Assembly (NCBI GenBank): GCA_964350695.1 | Contig: CAYGKM010000007.1 | Coordinates: forward strand, 1 to 64,000 | Direction: 5' to 3' | Source: TMED27 sp964350695 | Lineage (GTDB): Bacteria > Pseudomonadota > Alphaproteobacteria > Micavibrionales > Micavibrionaceae | DNA length: 64,000 nt | Part shown: piece by piece, positions 42,075 through 49,931 of the stretch | How positions within the stretch are numbered: the first letter of the stretch is position 1 | Layout: every line of letters begins with the position of its first letter | The notes under the pieces: model-generated | What the model was told of the DNA's origin: nothing | Databases searched by the model: none | The model's input: only the letters and a program-made list of their open reading frames with translations | Translations under genes and position numbers: made by a program

Positions 42075-42630
42075 GAAAAAGCGCACTTATAACACGCGCC
42101 GGATCAAACGTGATTATTCCTATCGCTTGCAGGAAATTTCAGAATGTCTTGAGGTGCATAAGAACGCAGTCAGAAATTGGCTGAAAGAAGGCTTGCCCAA
42201 AATAGACGAGCAAAAGCCTTTTATGATCCACGGTAGTGATCTTATTGCTTTCCTGAACAAAAGGCAGGCCGGACGCAAACATAAATGCAAAGACAATGAG
42301 TTTTTTTGCTGTAAATGCCGCGTTCCCCGCAAGGCCAAGTCCGGGTCTATAAATTTCATAATCCGCAATGAAACAAAGCTGAATATTCACGGCAAATGTG
42401 AGGCTTGTGACACGTCCGTTTTTAGAGCGGGATCAGTCAAAAAACGGGCTGAATATGAACAAATTTTTGCAAATGAGGCGCAAGCAAAAGAACACATAAC
42501 AGACCGTAAAACCCCCACCGTTAATTGTCACTTGAAAGAGGATGAAAAACATGAAGAAAAAGACTCCCAAATTTCACCCCCAAAACGAGCGTATCAAGCA
42601 GACTTATTTTCTGTTCTTGAAGGAGGCTGA
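42067..42630 (+). CDS. HTH/zinc-ribbon protein of the recombinase module
   Basis: 187 aa. The N-terminal MerR/excisionase-like HTH is YRLQEISECLEVHKNAVRNW followed by LKEGLP. The middle has two cysteine pairs, CCKC and CEAC, about 34 residues apart, which suggests a zinc ribbon. A charged tail follows. It overlaps AlpA by 8 bases and the tyrosine recombinase by about 90, so the three are co-translated. I take it to be a DNA-binding partner of the recombinase; the exact role is unknown. Confidence 0.65.
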   Translation: MARKKRTYNTRRIKRDYSYRLQEISECLEVHKNAVRNWLKEGLPKIDEQKPFMIHGSDLIAFLNKRQAGRKHKCKDNEFFCCKCRVPRKAKSGSINFIIRNETKLNIHGKCEACDTSVFRAGSVKKRAEYEQIFANEAQAKEHITDRKTPTVNCHLKEDEKHEEKDSQISPPKRAYQADLFSVLEGG

Positions 42631-43654
42631 TCAAAAGGCGGACAGCACAATTGATGGTATCCGCAAAGCCATTTTGCGCTTTGAAGAATATACGGGCTTT
42701 AAGGACTTCAAGACGTTTAACAAAGAACAGGCCATAGCTTTTAAAAAGCACTTTGCCAATATGAAGGCAGAGCGAACAGGCAAGCCGATAAGCAAATCTA
42801 CGATGCTTTCTACGGTCAATGCTTTGCAGGCGTTTTTCAAATGGCTGGCCTATCAGAAGGGTTACAAATCAAGAGTCCATATCCCTGACATTGAATATTT
42901 CAATATGTCCGAAAAGGAGATTCGTATGGCCAAATCCCCCGGATTTAAGGAATTTCCGACACTTGAACAGATTAAAACAGTCATTTCCTGTATGCCGGAT
43001 ACCACGGACATAGAGCGCCGTGACAGGGCTTTGCTGGCCTTTACGATTTTAACGGGAATGAGGGATAGCGCCATAGCTTCGCTGTCTCTGAAACACATTG
43101 ATTTAAGCCGTGATCCTGTGCTTGTCCGGCAAGATCCGAACGAGGTTAAGACCAAATTCAGTAAGCGCATTGAAACCTATTTCTTCCCGGTGGGTGAAGA
43201 GCTGCGGGACATTGTTCTGCATTGGATCAAATATCTGAAAGAAGAAATGCTCTATGGCCAAAATGATCCTGTTTTCCCTCAAACTAAGATTGGACATGAC
43301 GAAAACCAGTCCTTTAAGGTGCAAGGCATAGAGTCTGTTCACTGGTCAAACGCCACGCCCATCCGCAAGATTTTCAAAGAGGCGTTCGCAAGAGCCGGTC
43401 TTAAATATTACAGCCCGCATTTATTCAGAAACACGCTGGCTGACTTTGGGCAGAAAGTCTGTAAGACCCCTGAACAGCTTAAAGCATGGTCACAAAATCT
43501 TGGGCATGAAAACGTCCTAACCACATTTACAAGCTATGGAAATATTGATCCTCACAGGCAAGGTGAAGTGATTAAAGGACTGTCAAAGTTTAATACAGAA
43601 GAAGAGAAATTGGATAAGGCATTACGTTTATTGGAAGGACTAAAAAGTAATTAA
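42542..43654 (+). CDS. Tyrosine recombinase of the second module
   Basis: 370 aa; a start three codons later is possible. The N-terminal SAM-like core-binding domain (STIDGIRKAILRFEEYTGF region, about 35-105) is followed by a catalytic domain with Arg in LTGMRDSAIASLSL, H-x-x-R in YSPHLFRNTLA, His in LGHENVLTTF and Tyr in TSYGNID. The mix resembles XerC/D-like and phage recombinases rather than the P4 type. It probably belongs to a separate element nested inside the island. Confidence 0.9.
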   Translation: MKNMKKKTPKFHPQNERIKQTYFLFLKEADQKADSTIDGIRKAILRFEEYTGFKDFKTFNKEQAIAFKKHFANMKAERTGKPISKSTMLSTVNALQAFFKWLAYQKGYKSRVHIPDIEYFNMSEKEIRMAKSPGFKEFPTLEQIKTVISCMPDTTDIERRDRALLAFTILTGMRDSAIASLSLKHIDLSRDPVLVRQDPNEVKTKFSKRIETYFFPVGEELRDIVLHWIKYLKEEMLYGQNDPVFPQTKIGHDENQSFKVQGIESVHWSNATPIRKIFKEAFARAGLKYYSPHLFRNTLADFGQKVCKTPEQLKAWSQNLGHENVLTTFTSYGNIDPHRQGEVIKGLSKFNTEEEKLDKALRLLEGLKSN

Positions 43655-43833
43655 CTACTCTCACAATCATTTTCTATATTGTTTCTTGAGGAAGCATCGG
43701 ATTGGCTATTAGCAGCTCTGACTTCTTGCTCATACCTCCGACTTTGTGAGGACTCTTTCATCCAATCAGGCCAATCTTCAACAGCTTCTCTAGAATCGCT
43801 TAACTGTGCATTTAACCATCCATTTGGCGACAT
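43651..43833 (-). CDS. Small protein downstream of the defence operon
   Basis: 60 aa, hydrophilic, rich in Ser, Asn and Glu (MSPNGWLNAQLSDSREAVEDW). Its ATG has a strong ribosome binding site, AAGGGG, 7 bases upstream on the minus strand, which supports it as real. It lies 124 bases downstream of the deaminase gene in the same direction and overlaps the converging recombinase by 4 bases. No family recognised; it may be a further member of the defence operon. Confidence 0.45.
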   Translation of the reverse strand: MSPNGWLNAQLSDSREAVEDWPDWMKESSQSRRYEQEVRAANSQSDASSRNNIENDCESS

Positions 43834-43957
43834 GTGGAACCCCTTAATTGACTGATATTGTTATATACTTGATATTTTAATTACGCTGATTCTATAGGCG
43901 AACGCAAAGTATCTATCCCCAATATACACAAGTTTTCCGCTCTTGACTCGTAATTTC

Positions 43958-45532
43958 TTATTTTTTTGACTTTTTTGCTCTTAAATCTTCAATGGTCATT
44001 CCTACAACATCAGTTAAATCATTTTCGGTATGGATATAATTATCATTGAAAATTTTAATTCTTGGTTGAGCTGTTTTTGTTGACCATTTTTTGGGAATCC
44101 CATTATTTTCCTTTCTTTTAGAATGTTTAAAAAAGTCATGGAACCTAGAAGGAGAGATTCCTACAAAAGGTTCAAATATAACTTTATCTTTAGGATTGTG
44201 GGGAGGGTCAACCACTATTGAATCTTTGTATAGGTCTTCTGCTTTGCTTTTAGGGTAAGGCTCTACATACACAACTCTTTTAATGCCTGCCGAAATAATA
44301 TGCCTAGCACACATGTGACATGGAAATGTTGTGCAATACAACGTAGCATTTTTTAAGGATATTCCCCTTTTGGCTGCTTCACTGATCGTAGCCATCTCGG
44401 CATGTATTATTCTTCCATATTCAAGTAAGCCAGTAATATCTGCGTTCTCAAATTTTGGTTTATGTTTGCCATGCAGTAGCTCTTCGGCTATTTCGTGAGG
44501 TTCTCTTGTGTCAGTCACAAGGCCAATGTCTTCCTCTTGAAAATAAGAGATAGTTTCAGCCAAAACCTCTTTTTTCAAACGGACGCTACTATCTTCTCCA
44601 ATTTCAAAATCTCTCGCTTTATCTCCTATATCATCTTCCCAATATTGCCCGCCTCCATATTTAGGAACTTCATTACAGCCGATTGTCAGTAAGTCACCTT
44701 CAATATTGGTTATTGCTGCCCCGACTTGTCTTGATAAATCGGCAGAGCGTAATGCAGCGCTAAAGGCCATAAACATACCAAACTCATCTTTTGTAGGAGA
44801 ATGAAAAGGATAGTTGAAAGCAGAGTTTACAAATCGTGTAATGCTGTCTTTAATTTTAGTTTTTGAATGTCCAACCTCAAGAAATAAATCAGCCCTTGGA
44901 AATGCCTTACTAACCTCCTGTCCAAAATCTTCAAATTCTTCTAATAAATCTGTTTCAATTAATCTGTCAGCATCAGCCATAAAAGCGTTTGCTTTGGAAG
45001 GTTTACTTCTAGACTCTGCAATTTTTCTGGCTAAATTTTCTCTTCTTGTTTGTTTTGGAGAGTATATAGAGATTAGAAAAAAAGCAGGCCCGTAAACACT
45101 TTTTAAGGTTTCAATCTCTTTTTCGTTTTTTAAAGACCTAAGAATATAAGCAGTTTTTGGCGTAGACTTGTGAGGGTTTCCAGTTTCTTGTTTACGGCAA
45201 TTCTGAATTTGTGGAATTGCTAAAGCTGCTAACGCATCCATCCTTTCCATTTTACTTCTAATTGCATTGCCTGCCTTAATAAAGCTATCGTAGTACTCAT
45301 CTGTATATTTAGTTTTGAGTTTAATCTCATGTATATCTTTGGTCTCTCTAAGAGCATCACTTAATTTTATAATTTTTGGCTCGTAACTTACTTCTTTAAG
45401 AGCCGTTGAAAGCAGGTCACAAACAGTATCTAAGTCTGTTCCTAAAGGAGCCACTAAGCCAATAAAAATTTCAGGGTGTGGCTTATGTATGAATTTAGGT
45501 AGTTCAGTCCCTTTTTCTGGTTCTTTTGTCAT
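43958..45532 (-). CDS. Anti-phage dCTP/dCMP deaminase (DcdV/AvcD-like)
   Basis: 524 aa. The N-terminal half is a nucleotide-kinase-like domain whose P-loop is degenerate (GLVAPLGTD, about 25-33). The C-terminal half is a zinc deaminase: H377-A-E379 with the catalytic Glu and P404-C405-x2-C408. This two-domain layout matches the phage-defence deaminases that deplete dCTP/dCMP during infection. Known relatives are kept inactive by a small RNA (AvcI), but here the start overlaps the restriction gene by 4 bases, leaving no room for an upstream RNA. Confidence 0.8.
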   Translation of the reverse strand: MTKEPEKGTELPKFIHKPHPEIFIGLVAPLGTDLDTVCDLLSTALKEVSYEPKIIKLSDALRETKDIHEIKLKTKYTDEYYDSFIKAGNAIRSKMERMDALAALAIPQIQNCRKQETGNPHKSTPKTAYILRSLKNEKEIETLKSVYGPAFFLISIYSPKQTRRENLARKIAESRSKPSKANAFMADADRLIETDLLEEFEDFGQEVSKAFPRADLFLEVGHSKTKIKDSITRFVNSAFNYPFHSPTKDEFGMFMAFSAALRSADLSRQVGAAITNIEGDLLTIGCNEVPKYGGGQYWEDDIGDKARDFEIGEDSSVRLKKEVLAETISYFQEEDIGLVTDTREPHEIAEELLHGKHKPKFENADITGLLEYGRIIHAEMATISEAAKRGISLKNATLYCTTFPCHMCARHIISAGIKRVVYVEPYPKSKAEDLYKDSIVVDPPHNPKDKVIFEPFVGISPSRFHDFFKHSKRKENNGIPKKWSTKTAQPRIKIFNDNYIHTENDLTDVVGMTIEDLRAKKSKK

Positions 45533-48500
45533 TTTTTCTCCTGTGACAAAAAGTTAATTTCATCAATCTCTTTCATAATTTTTTCTGTTTCAGATAGAGC
45601 TACAATTATACGCTGATAATGCATAATGTCATCAACGGATAGCGTGCGGCCTTTACGGTCTTTTAGCCATTTTTGCGCAGGTTGATAACCGCCGATATAA
45701 AATCCCCATGCTGTTTCCGGCACGTTGCCGAAATACTGGCTTTCATTGATCCAAACTTTGCCATCACGATAGCTATTTTTTCCAATGGTCTGAACTTCGT
45801 TATCTCCGGCTTCGGGATAGGTGGTGATGAGATTGTCCAGCGCATCACTTTCCATTAAGTGCAAGCCGCGCAGCTCTGTACCCTTTTCAGCTAGTGCCTT
45901 AAATATTTTAGGATCGGACGGATACGTAATACGTGGAAAATCAATTTTCAAAAACTCAACATAGCGCTTTCGATAGGTTGGACTGTGTAAGACCGCATAA
46001 ATATAATCAAACAAAGTTTCAGGCGTTACATCAGGAATAATCTCTTTGATTTTACCGTATATTCTTTGATCCAGATTAGGGATTTTTTGTTCTTGTCCCA
46101 TATCGCTTTGATATAGATAAAGCGGAAAAATAAAAGCGTTGTTAGATGTTTTTGAAGAAAGGTGAATTACCTCAATCATATTTTCAGCTAAAAAAGCATG
46201 AGCAAAAACTTCCCCTTTTGTCATTCTTGAAGTAATTAGGCCGATATTTTTCTTGTTAACAAAATGATCTGTAATTTTAGGCACAGGCCAGCCTACAAGC
46301 CCTTTAGATTTTCCAGTATAATACATGTACTGTTTATCAAAAGGTCGATAATTGATAGGAATTATTTTATCTCTATCTGCTCCTGAATCTACAATATCTT
46401 GCTTGGCCCAATCATATTTCCAGTCACGAACATCTTTGGCGATTTTGTATTTTTTTCTAACTTCATCTTCATCAAGGGTAAGAAAATCCTGAATTGTTTC
46501 ATATGAATTTTCTATAGTTGGCTGAATACAAAGGTTATCTCTCTTTGTTATCACGCCTGTATTATTAACAGGAAACAGTTCAGTAACTACGAACCCCTCT
46601 TCGTATGCAGCCTGACCTTGAAAGTTCTTTGGTACAAAAAAGTAGTAAGGCTCTTGATAATCCAACTTTTCAAATAGAATAGAAGACAAAGTATTTTTAG
46701 ACAGAAAATCATATTTTGACTGTCGTTTTCCCCAAAGATGAGCGTGGTGAAGATTAGCTAAATCTTTTTGATTAGTCTTCTTGGAGTGTTTTACGGCAAT
46801 GATGATGCTAACCCCTTCAACAATATCAAAAACGTTCTGATCAGCACTACCATCAGGTGCATTTTCCTTTTGAGGGTTTCCATGAAGGTCAATGATATAA
46901 ATATCGTTGAATGTTTTTAGAAGATGGTATCGCATCCCCCTAAAAATAGGGCCGTCTAAGTATGAATGACTTGTAATATAAGCTAATACGCCTTCTTGAT
47001 TTTTATCTATAAAATGCTCCCCCATGCGGATGAACTTGGCGTAGTCATTATTGATCCATTTTGAATTTTTTTCTTTAAGCCTACCTCCGCTCGGCTCTTG
47101 TTTATAGGAATCCATTAGCCCCATAATCCAATCGCCTTTATTTGCACTTTCACCATTATAAGGTGGATTGCCAAATGCTACCATTATAGGCATATCGCGC
47201 TTTATACGAGTGGCTTCATTTGCCTCATGCGATAGCCAGTTTGCAAATGGTAGATAAGAGTCTTCATGATGCTCTTCAAGACTATTAGTAAGAAAAACAC
47301 TTAATCTCGGCGGTGTCTTTGTTGGCTTGTAGCCTGTTTCCTGTAAGAGTAAGTCGATTTTCATATGGCACATGGCATAACTGGCCATCAGCAATTCAAA
47401 GCCATGCAGGCGCGGCAGAAGGTCATTTTCAACGTAACTGCTCCAAACACCTTCCTGTCCTTTATACCGCTTATAAATCTGCTTTACGGCTTCGGCTAAG
47501 AATGTGCCCGTTCCAGTGGCAACATCCAAAAGCTGAACTTTATGAACTTCCGTTTCATACATTTTGCGGCCAGTTTTCGTACGCTTATCGGCTTCTTGTG
47601 CGGCAGTTTTAATTTTAATTTTGCTCGTATCAGCAATCCCATCTTTCAAATTAAAGTGAGTTTTTAGCACCTCATCTGTGGCGCGAACTATAAAATTCAC
47701 AACGGATTCTGGTGTGTACCAAACGCCACACAATTCCTTTAATTCTTTATCGTATTCGGTCAAAAATGTTTCATAGAAATGCAGCATGGGGTCGTTCTGC
47801 CCCGTGGCACTGCCAAAATCCTTCAAGATTGCGTCAAGGTCGGAGAATAGGAAAACCTCACACAGCGCATCCACGATCCAGACAACGCGCTCATCAAGCT
47901 CTGATCCGGCGATATAGCTGAAAAGCTGGCGCAGAAACGGGTTGCTTTTGGGGATGAGTAGTAAGGCTTCGCTACGGGAAAAATCTTCTTTGGTTTTGTC
48001 ATGCAAACGCGCCGTAAACAGACCGTACGCGATTGTCTGCGCATATACATCGGCAAACTGCTCTTCTGTCATGTCGTGCATCAAAACGTTCTGGAAGGCT
48101 TTGAGCTGGTCTTTCAGGCTGCTGTCATGTTCCTTGTCATCCACAACATTGAAAAAGATGTGTTTCATCAGCTTGGCTTTGTGCGCCATCATCTTTGCTA
48201 GTTGTTTGGCGGATTTAATTGTCTGGCCTTGGAAGGCAGAAAAATCCAGTAGCAGGGTTTTCAAGCGGTCATAATTTTCGGGAATGGGCTTGATCTGGCC
48301 GTTTTCAATCTCCGCAATGCGGATAACATCAACTTTTTCACCATGCAGATAAAAACGAAATTCCAGATAATCAGTCAAAACAAGGTTATCAAGGGATTCC
48401 AGATAGCGTTTAAGCTGGTCAGTCTTTTCGGTTTTGGATAAATCAGCGTCTACGTCCTTGGCTTCAATATAGCCAACGTCAATTTTGCGCCTGTGCAGAA

Positions 48501-48666
48501 TAAAGTCCGGTGCGCCGCATTTGATATGTTTGGGATCATTTACAGCTTGCACGTCAGGCATAACCGACTCTACTAATGCTTTAAGGGCAGGACGATACGC
48601 ATGTTCTGCGGCAATGCCTGATTGATGCTCTCTTTGAACGTCTTCTATGTATTTTTGAAACGGCAT
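45529..48666 (-). CDS. Nuclease-methyltransferase restriction enzyme (type IIG/ISP-like)
   Basis: 1045 aa. An N-terminal PD-(D/E)xK nuclease (D54 in APDF, E68-A-K70 in GYIEAK) is followed by a helical bundle and a gamma-class N6-adenine methyltransferase with DVATGTGTF (381-389) and NPPY (500-503). The C-terminal ~400 residues form a target-recognition domain like that of type ISP enzymes. It lacks the helicase of LlaGI-type ISP enzymes, so a single-chain type IIG restriction-modification protein is the best reading. It overlaps the deaminase start by 4 bases; both are probably made from one mRNA. Confidence 0.82.
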   Translation of the reverse strand: MPFQKYIEDVQREHQSGIAAEHAYRPALKALVESVMPDVQAVNDPKHIKCGAPDFILHRRKIDVGYIEAKDVDADLSKTEKTDQLKRYLESLDNLVLTDYLEFRFYLHGEKVDVIRIAEIENGQIKPIPENYDRLKTLLLDFSAFQGQTIKSAKQLAKMMAHKAKLMKHIFFNVVDDKEHDSSLKDQLKAFQNVLMHDMTEEQFADVYAQTIAYGLFTARLHDKTKEDFSRSEALLLIPKSNPFLRQLFSYIAGSELDERVVWIVDALCEVFLFSDLDAILKDFGSATGQNDPMLHFYETFLTEYDKELKELCGVWYTPESVVNFIVRATDEVLKTHFNLKDGIADTSKIKIKTAAQEADKRTKTGRKMYETEVHKVQLLDVATGTGTFLAEAVKQIYKRYKGQEGVWSSYVENDLLPRLHGFELLMASYAMCHMKIDLLLQETGYKPTKTPPRLSVFLTNSLEEHHEDSYLPFANWLSHEANEATRIKRDMPIMVAFGNPPYNGESANKGDWIMGLMDSYKQEPSGGRLKEKNSKWINNDYAKFIRMGEHFIDKNQEGVLAYITSHSYLDGPIFRGMRYHLLKTFNDIYIIDLHGNPQKENAPDGSADQNVFDIVEGVSIIIAVKHSKKTNQKDLANLHHAHLWGKRQSKYDFLSKNTLSSILFEKLDYQEPYYFFVPKNFQGQAAYEEGFVVTELFPVNNTGVITKRDNLCIQPTIENSYETIQDFLTLDEDEVRKKYKIAKDVRDWKYDWAKQDIVDSGADRDKIIPINYRPFDKQYMYYTGKSKGLVGWPVPKITDHFVNKKNIGLITSRMTKGEVFAHAFLAENMIEVIHLSSKTSNNAFIFPLYLYQSDMGQEQKIPNLDQRIYGKIKEIIPDVTPETLFDYIYAVLHSPTYRKRYVEFLKIDFPRITYPSDPKIFKALAEKGTELRGLHLMESDALDNLITTYPEAGDNEVQTIGKNSYRDGKVWINESQYFGNVPETAWGFYIGGYQPAQKWLKDRKGRTLSVDDIMHYQRIIVALSETEKIMKEIDEINFLSQEKK

Positions 48667-48759
48667 AAAAATCTATCTTTTGCTTTCAATATTAATCCAG
48701 AAGAGCTTATATGGTGTTGATACTATTTACAATTCATGACTGTAAGGGAGGCTTTCCCC

Positions 48760-49101
48760 ATGCGAAATAATATTTTTGGTTGGCTTTTATTGGCCCTCAT
48801 AATTTGTAGAGCAGGAAGTGCCTTTGCTTTCTGTAGCGAACCTTCCTTTTATCAAACGGAACCTTCTGCGCCGGGTTCTTACGCGAAACCTGATGTTCCG
48901 TATTGTATGCAAGCTTATGGTGAGGGTTGTGATAGGTGGGAGATTGATAGCTATATTAACGAAGTAAACGATTACATAAGAAAACTAAAAAACTATGCGG
49001 AAGAGGCTCAAAGTTTTGCAAATGAAGCAATTAATTTTTCCAATGAAGCAGTAGACTACGCCAATTGCGAAGCCAAAGATGTGAATACGCAACATGAATA
49101 A
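48760..49101 (+). CDS. Small secreted protein at the island's right end
   Basis: 113 aa from the ATG at 48760, preceded by GGGAGG at good distance; an earlier ATG at 48736 lacks one. The signal peptide is IFGWLLLALIICRAGSAFA. The mature part has three early cysteines and a helical repeat-like tail (YAEEAQSFANEAINFSNEAV). Divergent from the restriction gene. No family recognised. Confidence 0.55.
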   Translation: MRNNIFGWLLLALIICRAGSAFAFCSEPSFYQTEPSAPGSYAKPDVPYCMQAYGEGCDRWEIDSYINEVNDYIRKLKNYAEEAQSFANEAINFSNEAVDYANCEAKDVNTQHE

Positions 49102-49122
49102 AAATAGCGTTGATAGCAATAC

Positions 49123-49146
49123 ATGGGGGCCTTATTGGGGGCTTCT
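49123..49146 (+). repeat. Right double-GGGGGC element
   Basis: ATGGGGGCCTTA then TTGGGGGCTTCT, nearly identical and in the same orientation to 35991-36014. It lies 54 bases inside attR. The pair fits integrase arm-type sites at both ends of the island. Confidence 0.6.
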
Positions 49147-49199
49147 TGGATTTTGAGAAACTTATTGCTGAATAATATCAGTTATTTGTTTACCAAATG

Positions 49200-49222
49200 C
49201 GAATCCCGTACGGCGCCAATTA
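49200..49222 (+). repeat. attR, imperfect copy of tRNA-Glu 3' end
   Basis: CGAATCCCGTACGG directly followed by CGCCAATTA. Compared with attL the GA between the blocks is missing, so the copy is 23 instead of 25 bases. Confidence 0.75.
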
Positions 49223-49341
49223 TTTCAATGACTTAGCCAATCTCCGTTAACGATTCATCCGATATATGCGCAATAAACAGGGGTGAAATTCGCTGGGTTC
49301 AGCGTTCACTTCTTCTATATTTAATGACTGGCTGGAAATGA

Positions 49342-49743
49342 TTATTGTGGGAAGTGCTCTACATGTGTTTCGGCAGTGCGGCCAAAATAAACGGCGCGTT
49401 TGCCAAGGAATGAAACGATGTATCCGGCGCATCCGGCTTGCATTACCTTTTTACAAAAGCCTTCATAGGTATAACCCTCGACTTGCTGTTGCGCTTCCTT
49501 GATGGCCGATTGCAATTGTCCGGCGCTAAAATCCTTACTTACCGATCCGGCATCATGGGGAAGGGGCAGATCAACATTGTCACCGTCAACCAGATAATAC
49601 GTGGCGCTGCCGCGCAAAAAATCGACGTGATAACTTTCAAATCCGTTTTGCATGAGCGTTGCCACAATTTCAGGAAAACTCATTGAACCGTCATAAGCGG
49701 CATCAAGGCATTTTTGAGCGATGGGCTGGATATCTTCTTGCAT
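49342..49743 (-). CDS. DUF1398 family protein (YbcV-like)
   Basis: 133 aa, soluble. The segment FESYHVDFLRGSATYYLVDG followed by the C-terminal FCKKVMQAGCAGYIVSFLGKRAVYFGR matches the DUF1398/YbcV fold (a phage-envelope-like annotation without known function). First gene outside the island. Confidence 0.7.
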   Translation of the reverse strand: MQEDIQPIAQKCLDAAYDGSMSFPEIVATLMQNGFESYHVDFLRGSATYYLVDGDNVDLPLPHDAGSVSKDFSAGQLQSAIKEAQQQVEGYTYEGFCKKVMQAGCAGYIVSFLGKRAVYFGRTAETHVEHFPQ

Positions 49744-49931
49744 TGTTTTGTCCTTTGTAAGTGTTTTGGCGAGCTTACTGTTTTCATCCCTATTCTTAGT
49801 CTAAAAACCAAAACCCGTCATAATTTTAGCAAAACACCAGTATAAGCGGTGCTTCTGGGCGGTGATTTGCGTTTTGGTGCTATTTTTGTTAACTAAAGTA
49901 CCAGAAACATAACATATGGGAGAAGTTTGTT

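Larger units (their letters stand above)
35859..49222. mobile_element. Genomic island integrated in tRNA-Glu
   Basis: About 13.4 kb between the tRNA 3' end and an imperfect copy of it. It carries a P4-type integrase immediately inside the left end, matching 24-bp double-GGGGGC elements near both ends, a second recombinase module, a toxin-immunity pair, broken gene fragments, and a restriction-deaminase defence operon. By eye it is more AT-rich than the core on either side. No transfer genes are present apart from a relaxase fragment, so it is not self-transmissible as seen. Confidence 0.85.

Noticed and set aside
43958..45535. AvcI-like RNA upstream of the deaminase
   Set aside because: The deaminase start overlaps the restriction gene by 4 bases, so there is no upstream noncoding space.
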